Shown here in pieces: positions 1 through 9,102 of a stretch of DNA of 64,000 bases. Numbering within the stretch: position 1 is the first letter of the stretch; every line of letters begins with the position of its first letter. The position numbers were made by a program, and so were the translations under genes. The DNA comes from Thalassotalea sp. LPB0316. Its GTDB lineage: Bacteria > Pseudomonadota > Gammaproteobacteria > Enterobacterales > Alteromonadaceae. Below the pieces are notes generated by a model that searched no databases, was not told where the DNA came from, and was given only the letters and a program-made list of their open reading frames with translations. Where the stretch lies: contig NZ_CP062946.1 of assembly GCF_014898095.1 (NCBI RefSeq), positions 2,356,001 to 2,420,000 on the forward strand, given 5' to 3'.

Positions 1-2688
1 GGCATGATGATGCAGGTATACGCAGACGGTTACGGCTTAAACAAAGTAAGTGAATATGTTGAGTTAGTTAAACGTGAGTTATTACTCGTACCTGGCGTTG
101 GTAAAGTAGCAACCAAGGGTGAGCAGCAAGAGCAAATCTTCATTGAGTTAGAGCGCTCTAAAATTGCTAACCAAGGCTTAACGTTCAACAACGTTGCTAA
201 TGCGATTAAACAGCAAGACAGTATTTCGCTTGCTGGCGATGTTCACATTGGTGAAGAAGTCATTCGCTTTTATCCAACGGGCGAGTTCCAAACAATCGAT
301 GATTTGAAAAACATCATTGTATCGCCGACGGGCTCAGAAACTATCTTATATTTATCTGATGTTGCTAACGTTTATCGCGGCTATAAAGATAAACCAGCTA
401 ATTACATTACGATTAATGGCAAAGAAGCTATTTCAATGGGGATTTCATTTGCGCCAGGCGTCAATGTTGTTACTGTTGGTAAAGCAGTGCAAGAGCGCAT
501 GGACCAATTAGAAGAAATGCGTCCTCACGGCATTGAATACGAATTTGTCTACAATCAACCAGAGCGCGTAGATAACTCGGTTAAAGGTTTCTTAGGTAAC
601 CTACTTGAAGCGTGTGTCATCATATTCTTCACCTTGTTATTTACTATGGGCCGTAAAGCCGGTTTACTGATCAGTTTTATCCTAGTCGTGACGATTGCCG
701 GTACCTTCATTCTAATGGAAATGCACGGTATTCAGTTACAACGTATTTCGTTAGGTGCGTTGATCATCGCCTTGGGTATGTTGATTGATAACGCGATAGT
801 TGTCGTCGAAGGCCTGATAATAGGGATGGAAAAAGGCAATAAGAAATGGGATTCAATGATTGCCATCGTTAAGCAGACACAATACCCGCTTTTAGCTGCG
901 ACAGTTATTGCCATTATTGCTTTTGCACCGATTGGTTTATCACCAGATAGTACGGGTGAAATTGTTGGCTCATTATTCTGGGTATTACTGTATTCATTAT
1001 TCTTAAGCTGGATCACCGCTATCACTATTACGCCATACTTCTGTGAAATCTTTTACAAAGATGGCGAGTTTGATGGCCATGCCGAGGCACATGGTGATCA
1101 CGACCCATACGGTGGTTTTATCTTTGTCGGCTTCAAGTGGTTATTAGACAAGTGTATGCGCTTCCCATGGGTGTTCACCTTTGCATTAATTGCTATGTTG
1201 GTGGTTTCAGCGAAATCGTTTAAGTATGTTAAACCTGAATTCTTCCCGCCTTCAACGATAGCTCAATTCCAACTTGACGTGCGTGACGGTTTTGGTACTG
1301 ATATCCGTACGATGAAAGAAAAGGTTAATGAGTTTGAAGAGTTCTTATTGTCTTATGACGAAGTAACCCAAACTACAGCAGCGATTGGTGGTGGTCATGT
1401 TCGTTTTATGCTTTCATACAAGCCTGAAAAACAATATGACAACTATGCAAACATAATCGTATCTACTCAAACACCAGATGACGTGGTTGAGGTGATTAAA
1501 AAGTTACGTCAGGATGCCCCTGAAAAATTCCCGACATTGCAGTTAACGCCTAAGCGCTACTCTGTTGGTCCACAAACAGCGGGTGCCATTGAATTACGTA
1601 TTTACGGTTCAGATCCTGTCGTTTTACGTCAATTATCAGAGCAAGCTAAAGACTTTATGCGTGCTACACCTGGCGCAGAATCTGTGCGTGACGATTGGTT
1701 TGAGCGCTCTAAAGTGATTCGCCCTCAATTTAATGAAATCAAAGCGCGTCGTTTAGGGATAACTAAGCAACACTTAGATCAAACGATTCTAGCGAACTTT
1801 ACGGGTCGTGCGATTGGTCAGTTCAAAGACGGTACAGATGTATTACCCGTTATTGCTCGTCCACCAAAAGATGAACGTGTAACTTTATCTAACTTAGGTG
1901 AATTAAATATCTGGTCGCCGGTGAAACAAGGTTTTGTGCCAATTTCACAAGTTGTCGATGGTTTTGAAACAACATTTGAAGACAGCTTTATCAACCGTCG
2001 TAACCGTGTCCGCACGATTACCGTAATGGCTGATTACGATGTGACTTCTGATGCAACTTCAGCCTCTGTTCGTCAATTGATGTTACCAGCAGCTGAAGAG
2101 TTTGAGAAAAACTTGCCAACGGGTTACTCAATGGAGTGGGGTGGTAGTCATGAGAAATCAACCAATGCTAAAGCATCGGTATTTACTTCTATTCCAGCAG
2201 GTTACTTAATCATGTTTATCTTAACGGTTATCTTATTTAACTCGCTGAAGAAAGGTTTAGTGATTTGGTTTGTTGTTCCGTTATCGATTATCGGTGTTGT
2301 CGGTGGCCTACTTGCCTTTAACATGCCGTTTACGTTCATGGCATTACTTGGTGCGCTGAGTCTTACCGGTATGATGTGTCGTAACGGTATTGTCTTGGTC
2401 GACCAAATTACGATTTACCAAGAGCAAGGCGCTGAAGACTACAAAGCGATTTTTGATGGAGCTGTCTCTAGGGTTCGCCCAGTATCGTTAACAGCGATCG
2501 CGGCAATCTTAGGTATGATCCCATTATTGAAAGACGCATTCTTCGCTGCGATGGCTGGCTCTATGATGGTTGGTCTGGCGGTAGCAACCTTCTTAATCTT
2601 GTTTGCAGTACCTGTGTTCTACATGCTGATTTACCGTGTTAAATACCGTAAGTTGGCTGATATTCAGGCAGAAGGTTCTTTAGAGTAA
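1..2688 (+). CDS. RND-family efflux transporter permease subunit (5' end outside window)
   Basis: Inner-membrane drug/proton antiporter of the AcrB/HAE1 type, which normally works as a trimer with a periplasmic adaptor and an outer-membrane channel. The frame is open to the first base, so the gene starts upstream; 895 residues are visible of the usual 1,000-1,050. Both hydrophobic helix blocks are present, about residues 200-345 and 735-880, with periplasmic porter sequence between them. The TM4 signature is GMLIDNAIVVVEG, with Asp263 followed by Asn264; AcrB has two Asp here, so this is the single-Asp form found in many HAE1 and metal pumps. Neither an adaptor nor a channel gene follows, so an adaptor is expected upstream. 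Substrate cannot be read from sequence. Confidence 0.93.
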   Translation, partial: GMMMQVYADGYGLNKVSEYVELVKRELLLVPGVGKVATKGEQQEQIFIELERSKIANQGLTFNNVANAIKQQDSISLAGDVHIGEEVIRFYPTGEFQTIDDLKNIIVSPTGSETILYLSDVANVYRGYKDKPANYITINGKEAISMGISFAPGVNVVTVGKAVQERMDQLEEMRPHGIEYEFVYNQPERVDNSVKGFLGNLLEACVIIFFTLLFTMGRKAGLLISFILVVTIAGTFILMEMHGIQLQRISLGALIIALGMLIDNAIVVVEGLIIGMEKGNKKWDSMIAIVKQTQYPLLAATVIAIIAFAPIGLSPDSTGEIVGSLFWVLLYSLFLSWITAITITPYFCEIFYKDGEFDGHAEAHGDHDPYGGFIFVGFKWLLDKCMRFPWVFTFALIAMLVVSAKSFKYVKPEFFPPSTIAQFQLDVRDGFGTDIRTMKEKVNEFEEFLLSYDEVTQTTAAIGGGHVRFMLSYKPEKQYDNYANIIVSTQTPDDVVEVIKKLRQDAPEKFPTLQLTPKRYSVGPQTAGAIELRIYGSDPVVLRQLSEQAKDFMRATPGAESVRDDWFERSKVIRPQFNEIKARRLGITKQHLDQTILANFTGRAIGQFKDGTDVLPVIARPPKDERVTLSNLGELNIWSPVKQGFVPISQVVDGFETTFEDSFINRRNRVRTITVMADYDVTSDATSASVRQLMLPAAEEFEKNLPTGYSMEWGGSHEKSTNAKASVFTSIPAGYLIMFILTVILFNSLKKGLVIWFVVPLSIIGVVGGLLAFNMPFTFMALLGALSLTGMMCRNGIVLVDQITIYQEQGAEDYKAIFDGAVSRVRPVSLTAIAAILGMIPLLKDAFFAAMAGSMMVGLAVATFLILFAVPVFYMLIYRVKYRKLADIQAEGSLE

Positions 2689-2695
2689 TCGATAG

Positions 2696-2721
2696 AGTGC
2701 CTAGTGTTAATGCTAGGCACT
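2696..2721 (+). terminator. Hairpin after the RND permease gene, possible terminator
   Basis: A perfect 9-bp inverted repeat, AGTGCCTAG / CTAGGCACT, with an 8-base loop lies 7 bases after the permease stop codon. Only TTACA follows rather than a clear T-run, so it may act as a weak terminator or a 3'-end stabiliser before the small gene at 2739. Confidence 0.5.
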
Positions 2722-2738
2722 TTACATGAGGATTTATA

Positions 2739-2975
2739 ATGAGTTTATTTGATGTATTAAGAGAAAAGGATGAACAAAAAGCTCACGAAGATGCACGTGA
2801 AGTGCTGATCAAAAAAGTTGCGACTTTGTTCAACCCAAAAGAAGATATTACCACCTATGAATTAGCGATTATTTTGAAGCTTTTTGCTGTTGCCAATGTC
2901 GATATGGATATCAATGCCATTCGTGAACAAGCTAAGAAATATCAGATTGATCGCCATTTCGATATAGAAGCGTAA
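2739..2975 (+). CDS. Uncharacterised 78-residue soluble protein
   Basis: I do not recognise the family. The product is charged, has no signal peptide or membrane segment, and is probably mostly helical: an N-terminal charged stretch (LREKDEQKAHEDAREVL), then a hydrophobic helix around ELAIILKLFAVANVDMDIN and a C-terminal basic/acidic helix. A GAGGA ribosome site lies 6 bases before the ATG. It sits between a hairpin and a strong bidirectional terminator, so it is either its own transcript or a read-through product of the efflux operon. Codon use looks like that of its neighbours. Confidence 0.75.
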   Translation: MSLFDVLREKDEQKAHEDAREVLIKKVATLFNPKEDITTYELAIILKLFAVANVDMDINAIREQAKKYQIDRHFDIEA

Positions 2976-2993
2976 GGCGAAATTAAAACGATG

Positions 2994-3026
2994 AAAAAAG
3001 GCTTCAAAATTATGAAGCCTTTTTTA
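2994..3026. terminator. Bidirectional intrinsic terminator
   Basis: A 12-bp stem AAAAAAGGCTTC / GAAGCCTTTTTT with loop AAAATTAT and T-runs on both strands. It lies between the small gene ending at 2975 and the convergent trhO gene, and can serve both. Confidence 0.9.
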
Positions 3027-3050
3027 TTGCCGGTGTCTCAGTCGATTAGA

Positions 3051-4034
3051 CTATTTTTGTTGCGCTTGCTGCGCTTTAATTTTGGCTTGCTTGTTTTGCT
3101 TACGTTTTGCAATAACAGCAGCTGCGTCGCTACCGATATGTGATTCACCACGTTGTTTGGCAAGTTCCATCTGCTTTTCACGTTCAGCGTATCGAGCGCG
3201 TTGTTCATCGCTCACTGAGTCGATACAATGATGGCAACTAACACCTTTTTGATATGCTTCGCGTTGTTTGTCTTCTTCTAAAATCGGCATGCGACAAGCA
3301 TGGCATTGATCGTATTTACCTGCTTTTAATTGATGATCGACAGTGACTCTATCATCAAAGACGAAACATTCACCTTTCCATAAACTTTCTTCTTGTGGTA
3401 CTTCTTCAAGATATTTAAGAATGCCGCCTTCAAGATGATAAACTTCTTCAAAGCCTTGCTCTTTCATGTAGGCTGTAGACTTTTCACAGCGAATACCGCC
3501 AGTACAAAACATTGCGACCTTCTTTTGCTTTTTCGGGTCCATGTTTTGCTTCACGTAATCAGGAAACTCTCTGAACGTTTTGGTTTTTGGGTCAACGGCA
3601 TACTCGAAGGTGCCAATATCGACTTCATAATCATTACGTGTGTCAACGAGTACAACATCGGGATCGGAGATAAGCGCGTTCCAATCTTTTGGTTTGACAT
3701 AGGTACCGACAACATGGCGTGGGTCAATCCCCTCAACGCCCATGGTAACGATTTCTTTTTTAAGCTTTACTTTACAGCGTTTAAAAGGCTTTTCTTCACT
3801 GTAAGATTCTTTGTATGACAAACCAGCAAAGCGTTCATCTTGTTTTAAATAAGCGACGAGCTTATCGACACTTTCGCGCGAACCTGCAATTGTGCCATTG
3901 ATGCCTTCTTTGGCGAGTAAAAGGGTGCCGCAAATCTCGAGGGTTTCCATTGTTTTTAACAAAGGTTCACGGATTGCTTGATAGTCGTTTAAGGCAACGA
4001 ATTTATACATTGCACAGATTACGTAGTTTGACAT
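3051..4034 (-). CDS. trhO: tRNA uridine(34) hydroxylase, rhodanese-domain protein (YceA/TrhO)
   Basis: TrhO hydroxylates uridine 34 in a subset of tRNAs, the first step towards 5-(carboxy)methoxyuridine, using molecular oxygen. The 327 residues contain an N-terminal acylphosphatase-like UPF0176 domain (about 1-95), a rhodanese domain (about 115-215) with the active-site loop [11 protein letters not shown] (Cys177 catalytic position, Cys183 second conserved Cys), and a C-terminal region with two CxxC pairs (CHAC, CHHC) that looks metal-binding. The tail is Lys/Gln-rich. Length is close to the family norm. It is convergent with the 78-residue gene and ends just after the bidirectional terminator. 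Confidence 0.92.
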   Translation of the reverse strand: MSNYVICAMYKFVALNDYQAIREPLLKTMETLEICGTLLLAKEGINGTIAGSRESVDKLVAYLKQDERFAGLSYKESYSEEKPFKRCKVKLKKEIVTMGVEGIDPRHVVGTYVKPKDWNALISDPDVVLVDTRNDYEVDIGTFEYAVDPKTKTFREFPDYVKQNMDPKKQKKVAMFCTGGIRCEKSTAYMKEQGFEEVYHLEGGILKYLEEVPQEESLWKGECFVFDDRVTVDHQLKAGKYDQCHACRMPILEEDKQREAYQKGVSCHHCIDSVSDEQRARYAEREKQMELAKQRGESHIGSDAAAVIAKRKQNKQAKIKAQQAQQK

Positions 4035-4347
4035 TGATTTTTCCTATTGCGATCTGAAGCGTAAATTCAGAGCTAATAACGTTGGCTTAACGATGTAAAT
4101 GTATCGTTATAAAAACTTTACTCAAACTTGAGCGGCGAGGATTATAGGTGGTTTACTCGACGTTGTAAAATCGCCATGAAGAACTTAAATTTTGTGAATA
4201 TTTTGCCCGTTGTCATTTAACCTGTTGAATTGGTTACAAAACACGATCAATTTTGCTTTTTCGGTTAAAAAAACGTAAAATCGCGCCCAATTTTTCGGCT
4301 CAAGTTAGTCTCTTGTGTTGTCGTCTTCAAAAGTTTAGGTTGTATTT
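4035..4347. other. Intergenic region with divergent promoters (trhO / beta-barrel gene)
   Basis: About 310 bases without an open frame of coding character, AT-rich. It must hold promoters for both divergent genes; the rightward one is visible at 4253-4281. I see no hairpin of note or repeat here. Confidence 0.6.
4253..4281 (+). promoter_or_regulatory. Sigma70-type promoter of the YfiR/GGDEF-EAL module
   Basis: A TTGCTT -35 element (4253-4258), a 17-base spacer and a TAAAAT -10 element (4276-4281) precede the beta-barrel gene by about 66 bases. A GC-rich discriminator follows the -10. Assigned by eye from consensus. Confidence 0.5.
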
Positions 4348-5400
4348 ATGAAGCTTCGTTTTAGTCAGTTATCAATGCTAAGTTTTGGCTTGGTTTTGTT
4401 TTATAGCGGTATCGTTAACGCTAAAACGCCAGCAGAAATGGCAGACCTAAGTTTAAACGACTTATATATGATGTCAGTTGATGAAAACGAACAAGATTAT
4501 GGCTTTCAATTTGGTGTGCTACTAAAAAAACGTAAACTAGATGGCTATATGTCAGGTACTAAAACGCTCTCTTATGATGATGTTTTATATCAGCCACCTG
4601 AACAACGCACTAACCAAAACTATCCTGTCGTACCGACGGTTATTAGTCAGCAAACACTGGTCTTAAACTTCGCATTTGGTATCGATGAAAAAAGTACGGT
4701 AAGCATTAGTATTCCCTATATTGAGCAGGATACCGATCACATCAGTATCGTACCTGGTTACGATACCTTCAATATTGCTTCCCAAGGACTTGGCGATATC
4801 AGATTGAATTACCAACATCGGGTATATAAGGTCAATAATACTCATGTTGAATTTTCTCTTGGAATATCGTTACCAACAGGCTCAATCGATGAGCGAGGTG
4901 ATACGCCAAGAGCACCAGGTGATCAGCAATTGCCTTACACCATGCAATTAGGCTCGGGAACATTTGATTTACCGGTAGGCTTAAATGTTTCACATTTAGT
5001 TCAAGATTACAGTGTCGGCTTAAGTTTATATGCCAATGTTAGAACGGGTAAAAACGACAGAGACTATCGACTAGGCAATAAGTTTGCACTATCTAGTTGG
5101 ATCAAATACGAAGGTTGGGCCAGTCTAGACCCGACGTTAAAGTTAACTTATATCCATTGGCAGGCGATCCAAGGTCAGGATGAGGAAATAACAGTGCCGG
5201 GACAATTTCCTTATCCTGCAGGTATTACAGATCCTGATAATTATGGTGGTCAGCAGATTAATGTTTCTGCAGGGGTAGATGCGTACTTTGGTGATCAGCG
5301 TGCCAACATTAATCTAGTACTGCCGGTGTATTACAATTTAAATGGCGTGCAACCTAAGCAAAAACTAGGCGTTAGCTTGCAATGGCATCAACAGTTTTAA
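4348..5400 (+). CDS. Outer-membrane beta-barrel protein, first gene of a YfiR/GGDEF-EAL operon
   Basis: A 350-residue secreted protein. A signal peptide is clear: basic start, hydrophobic core to about residue 20, cleavage near VNA-KT. A short motif, ADLSLNDLYMMSVDE, follows; similar motifs stand at the mature N-terminus of many Gram-negative outer-membrane receptors. The rest alternates polar and hydrophobic residues as in transmembrane beta strands, with aromatic girdles, and ends in Phe (WHQQF), the usual outer-membrane insertion signal. It resembles MetA/phenol-degradation-type channel proteins, but the substrate is unknown. The YfiR-like gene starts 18 bases after its stop codon, so it probably takes the outer-membrane place that YfiB has in the Pseudomonas YfiBNR system; that role is an inference. 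Confidence 0.75.
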   Translation: MKLRFSQLSMLSFGLVLFYSGIVNAKTPAEMADLSLNDLYMMSVDENEQDYGFQFGVLLKKRKLDGYMSGTKTLSYDDVLYQPPEQRTNQNYPVVPTVISQQTLVLNFAFGIDEKSTVSISIPYIEQDTDHISIVPGYDTFNIASQGLGDIRLNYQHRVYKVNNTHVEFSLGISLPTGSIDERGDTPRAPGDQQLPYTMQLGSGTFDLPVGLNVSHLVQDYSVGLSLYANVRTGKNDRDYRLGNKFALSSWIKYEGWASLDPTLKLTYIHWQAIQGQDEEITVPGQFPYPAGITDPDNYGGQQINVSAGVDAYFGDQRANINLVLPVYYNLNGVQPKQKLGVSLQWHQQF

Positions 5401-5418
5401 TAATGATGGCGATGGTTC

Positions 5419-5985
5419 ATGATTCGTTTTAGTACAATCTACAAAGTTTTAGTAATAACCTTATGTCTAATGCTGTCTGCGCCGACTGCATTTGCGATGG
5501 CTAACGTTAAAAATAGCGATAAGATCAAGGCTGCGTTTTTAATGCACTTCACCGGTTATACCACATGGCCCGGCAATAAATTAAACGAGGTTAACATTTG
5601 TCTGTTAGGTGATGTTAGCTTCGACAATTTTTTAAAGAGTATGATCAAAGCGAAGCCACAAAATCGCACGGGCCAACAACTCAATCTGTTTTACCTTGAA
5701 AAAGCTGAAGACATTGACACTTGCCAAGTTGCTTTTGTTGGTAATGCTCATGTTGAACACGTCGTTAAATATAGGCAAGCTAAGCAACTTCCTGTCTTGT
5801 TAGTAGGTGGCGGCACCGGTTTTATTGAGCGGGGGGGTATGATTAGCTTCTTCCAAGAAGAGCAACGGATACGCTTTAAGATATGTCCTGAAAAGCTCGC
5901 GCAAGCTAATATCAAAATGAGTGCAGAACTACTGAGATTGGCGGTGATTTATCACGCTCACCACAACGAGGAGGTCGCACCATGA
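5419..5985 (+). CDS. YfiR-family periplasmic protein (DUF4154)
   Basis: YfiR-type proteins are periplasmic repressors that bind the sensor part of a partner diguanylate cyclase. This one has 188 residues with a signal peptide ending near residue 26 (APTAFA-MA). The family opening is present, KAAFLMHFTGYTTWPG, as are the central GGGTGFIERGGMISFF stretch and the C-terminal IKMSAELLRLA helix. Two Cys (positions about 54 and 95) may form a periplasmic disulphide. It overlaps the next gene by four bases (ATGA), which points to coupled translation with the GGDEF-EAL protein it likely controls. Confidence 0.88.
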   Translation: MIRFSTIYKVLVITLCLMLSAPTAFAMANVKNSDKIKAAFLMHFTGYTTWPGNKLNEVNICLLGDVSFDNFLKSMIKAKPQNRTGQQLNLFYLEKAEDIDTCQVAFVGNAHVEHVVKYRQAKQLPVLLVGGGTGFIERGGMISFFQEEQRIRFKICPEKLAQANIKMSAELLRLAVIYHAHHNEEVAP

Positions 5986-8087
5986 GGCAGTTATTGATCC
6001 GACTTTCAATAAAACAAAAGATTATCGCAGTCAGTTTATTTATTAGTTTGGCTGTTGTAAGTGTCACAGCGAGCGTATTCTATTTCAAAGAAGTCCAGTT
6101 GCTGCGCACAGCAATGGTTGTAAATACCCAAACGCAGGCAACGTTGATCGCCTCGAGTGTTGTCGCTGCGATAACCTTTGACGACAAACTTGCTGCTACT
6201 GATAGTGTACGATTACTAGAGAACAATGATGATGCTTTATACGCAGCCGTTGTTCTGCCTGATAATACGGTGTTTGCACAATACCAGAGTCAACCGATGC
6301 TCCCAACGCCGATAATAGATTTGAGCGAAAACATTAAGTTCAGCGAAGATTATCTTGAGATAGTTACGCCTATAGTGGACAACGGAAATGTCTTAGGGCA
6401 CCTGTATATGTGTGTGGGCTTAGATACACTTAATGAGCTATTAAACAAGTATCGCATCATTTTTATCGTGACTTTGTTACTGAGCGTCTTTGCGTCTTAT
6501 TTGTTGGCACTTAAGTTTCAGCGTTTGATTACTAGACCTATTATGGCAATGGTAAAACAAGTGGAAACGCTTGCTGCACAACGTGACTACTCTAAGCGGT
6601 TATCACTATCGCTCAATAATGAACTGGGACGACTTCAACATGGTTTTAACCATGTGCTCGATGTGGTTGAAGAGCGAGAATCCCAACTCCAGCGTCATAG
6701 TGAAACCTTGCAAGAAATTGTCAATAAACGCACCAAGCAGCTCTATCAAAAGGCCCACTTTGATGCCCTGACAGGATTGCCTAATCGCTATTTATTACTC
6801 GACAGATTAGATCATGCAATTTCAAACGCAAAGCGCAATAGCGGTCAGCTGGCGGTACTGTTTATGGATCTTGATCGCTTTAAAGTGATTAATGACAGCT
6901 TGGGACATGAAGTGGGTGATCAGTTGTTGCAAGCGGTAGCTGTGCGATTAAAAAATGTTGTCCGTGAATGTGATACGGTTGCTCGTCTTGGTGGTGATGA
7001 GTTTATTGTTTTATTGGAAAACATTGACCATGCCAGAGATTGTGCTCGAGTAGCACAAGCGATAAATCAATTGTTTGAAACGCCCTTTAAGTTGGAACAT
7101 CACGTGCTCCACGTAAGCACGAGTATTGGCATATGTATTTACCCTGATGACGGCGTTGATGCTAAAGCGTTACTCAAACACGCTGACATCAGTATGTACC
7201 ACTCAAAGCGCAAAGGTCCGAGCAATTATAGTTTTTACGAAGCGCAAATGGATGAAAAAATTCATCTACGCTTAGAATTGGAAAATCAGTTGCGCCATGC
7301 GATTGATTACAATGAGCTTTATCTTCACTATCAACCGCAAACATGTATTAAAACTGGCCAAATAACTAAGGTAGAGGCGCTTATTCGTTGGCACAATAAG
7401 TTATTAGGTCATGTTTCACCGATTGATTTTATTTCTGTTGCCGAAGAGATTGGCATAATCAACCAAATTGGTTTCTGGGTTGTTGAGCAGGCTTGTCGTC
7501 AAGTGAGTGATTGGCAGAGCCAAGGGGTTAATTGCCCGAAGATTGCAGTGAATATTTCATCGACTCAGTTGCTTGATGGCGATCTCATTAATCACTTCTC
7601 AAGACTTATTGATAAATACGAGATAGAGGCTCATTACCTCGAAATTGAGATCACTGAAGATGTTTTTGTTGATCAATCATCACGTACGATTGAGGTAATT
7701 AGTCAACTCAGAGAAATGGGCATTAATATTGCGATTGATGATTTTGGTACTGGCTACTCTTCCTTGAGTTACTTAAAAAAGCTACCAATAGATACCCTAA
7801 AACTCGATGGCGCATTTGTTAGTGACGTGCAATATAGTGCTTCAAGTCAAGGTATTGTCAGTTCAACGATAATTTTAGCTCACAGTTTAGGTATGAAGCT
7901 TGTAGCAGAAGGTGTTGAAACGCGATCGCAATTAAACTTTTTAAAATCTCAAAATTGTGACTATGTCCAAGGTTATTACTTGTATCAGCCAATGCCAGCT
8001 GATGAGGTGACCAAGTGTTTAGCGGCATTTTACCTCGGTAGCGCTGAGCACCAAGCAGAAAGCACGCTAGACAATGCAAATATTTAA
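5982..8087 (+). CDS. Membrane sensor with CHASE8-like, HAMP, GGDEF and EAL domains (YfiN-like)
   Basis: A 701-residue inner-membrane c-di-GMP enzyme. Order: TM1 (about 14-32), a periplasmic CHASE8-like domain (about 35-155), TM2 (about 160-178), HAMP (about 180-235), coiled coil, GGDEF (about 250-420) and EAL (about 435-690). The cyclase motif is intact, GGDEF at 337-341, with an inhibitory RxxD site (RECD) exactly five residues before it. The EAL domain also looks active: EAL at 465-467, EITED, DDFGTGYSS and AEGVE are all present. Both synthesis and hydrolysis are possible; the net direction cannot be read. By analogy with YfiN, the upstream YfiR-like protein would hold the periplasmic domain in check. 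Confidence 0.9.
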   Translation: MRQLLIRLSIKQKIIAVSLFISLAVVSVTASVFYFKEVQLLRTAMVVNTQTQATLIASSVVAAITFDDKLAATDSVRLLENNDDALYAAVVLPDNTVFAQYQSQPMLPTPIIDLSENIKFSEDYLEIVTPIVDNGNVLGHLYMCVGLDTLNELLNKYRIIFIVTLLLSVFASYLLALKFQRLITRPIMAMVKQVETLAAQRDYSKRLSLSLNNELGRLQHGFNHVLDVVEERESQLQRHSETLQEIVNKRTKQLYQKAHFDALTGLPNRYLLLDRLDHAISNAKRNSGQLAVLFMDLDRFKVINDSLGHEVGDQLLQAVAVRLKNVVRECDTVARLGGDEFIVLLENIDHARDCARVAQAINQLFETPFKLEHHVLHVSTSIGICIYPDDGVDAKALLKHADISMYHSKRKGPSNYSFYEAQMDEKIHLRLELENQLRHAIDYNELYLHYQPQTCIKTGQITKVEALIRWHNKLLGHVSPIDFISVAEEIGIINQIGFWVVEQACRQVSDWQSQGVNCPKIAVNISSTQLLDGDLINHFSRLIDKYEIEAHYLEIEITEDVFVDQSSRTIEVISQLREMGINIAIDDFGTGYSSLSYLKKLPIDTLKLDGAFVSDVQYSASSQGIVSSTIILAHSLGMKLVAEGVETRSQLNFLKSQNCDYVQGYYLYQPMPADEVTKCLAAFYLGSAEHQAESTLDNANI

Positions 8088-8132
8088 TTGCTATTTACAT
8101 TGTCGCTTTAAGTAAGCTGAACTCGGGTTAAC

Positions 8133-8972
8133 TTACTCGTCAATTAATTGTTTCGCTCGATAACTAGACTCACTTGTTCCTAGGTGCTCTTTCATGCATG
8201 TCAGTAAATCCTTAGCTTGACTGAGTAATTGCCAAGGTGGGTTGATTATAAATAAGCCTGTGCCTGTCATCCCATAGGCGTCGCTATCAGGTTTTTGGCA
8301 ATACTCTAGCTGAAGTACGTTTTTCACAGAACTTTGGCAAAAGGCTTGCTCCATGGCGTCGACATTTTCGCGCTTAACAACTGGATACCACAATAAATAA
8401 GTGCCTGTGGCAAATTTCCGGTAGCTCTTGATCAGTGTATTAACAGATTTGAGGTAATCCTCTTTGAGCTCAAATGGCGGGTCCATTAATACCACACCAC
8501 GGCGTGTCGGCGTTGGCAGTAAATCAAGTAAACCTTGATAACCGTCGCGGTGATGAACTCGTGCTTTTCGCCAACGCGCACAATAGCTTTCGAGTAGCGC
8601 TACATCAGTAGAATGTAATTCGAATAAGTGAGCAATGTCTTGGCGACGCATTAATTGTTTAGCGATGCCTGGCGAGCCAGGATATAGGTCGAGGGATTGC
8701 TCGTTATTAATGGCTTTTATCAACGCAGTATAATCAGCTAGTATCTCTGGTAACTCATCGAGCTGATATAGCTTTTCAATACCGTCTTTGTATTCTCCTG
8801 TCTTTTGGGCATATTCATCCTTGAGTGTATACATGCCCGCGCCGCTATGGCTATCAATATAACTGTAGCCCTTGTCTTTGCGATTCATGTAATTGAGTAC
8901 ATAGGCAAGGACACTGTGTTTTAACACATCGGCAAAATTGCCGGCGTGATAGGCATGACGATAACTTAACAA
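8133..8972 (-). CDS. rlmJ: 23S rRNA (adenine(2030)-N(6))-methyltransferase RlmJ
   Basis: RlmJ methylates A2030 of 23S rRNA with S-adenosylmethionine. I place the start at TTG 8972, giving 279 residues beginning MLSYRHAYHAGNFADVLKH, the family's usual N-terminus, with AGAGG five bases upstream; the frame runs open to 9059, but the 29 extra residues have no family counterpart. The Rossmann loop DSHSGAGMY and the catalytic DPPFE motif are both present. It is convergent with the GGDEF-EAL gene, with only 45 bases between them. Confidence 0.92.
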   Translation of the reverse strand: MLSYRHAYHAGNFADVLKHSVLAYVLNYMNRKDKGYSYIDSHSGAGMYTLKDEYAQKTGEYKDGIEKLYQLDELPEILADYTALIKAINNEQSLDLYPGSPGIAKQLMRRQDIAHLFELHSTDVALLESYCARWRKARVHHRDGYQGLLDLLPTPTRRGVVLMDPPFELKEDYLKSVNTLIKSYRKFATGTYLLWYPVVKRENVDAMEQAFCQSSVKNVLQLEYCQKPDSDAYGMTGTGLFIINPPWQLLSQAKDLLTCMKEHLGTSESSYRAKQLIDE

Positions 8973-9102
8973 AATAGCCTCTTTAAATGAGCAGTTGATA
9001 ACCGCTGCGATAATAACAGGTTTAGCATAGCCATAGTGAGTGTTAAGATTCTGCAACACTAAAATTTGTCATGATTTTAATGTAACTAGACCCTACCAGT
9101 TA

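Noticed and set aside
3393-3818. 141-residue plus-strand frame inside trhO
   Set aside because: Antisense to a well-conserved gene; no family resemblance and no ribosome site.
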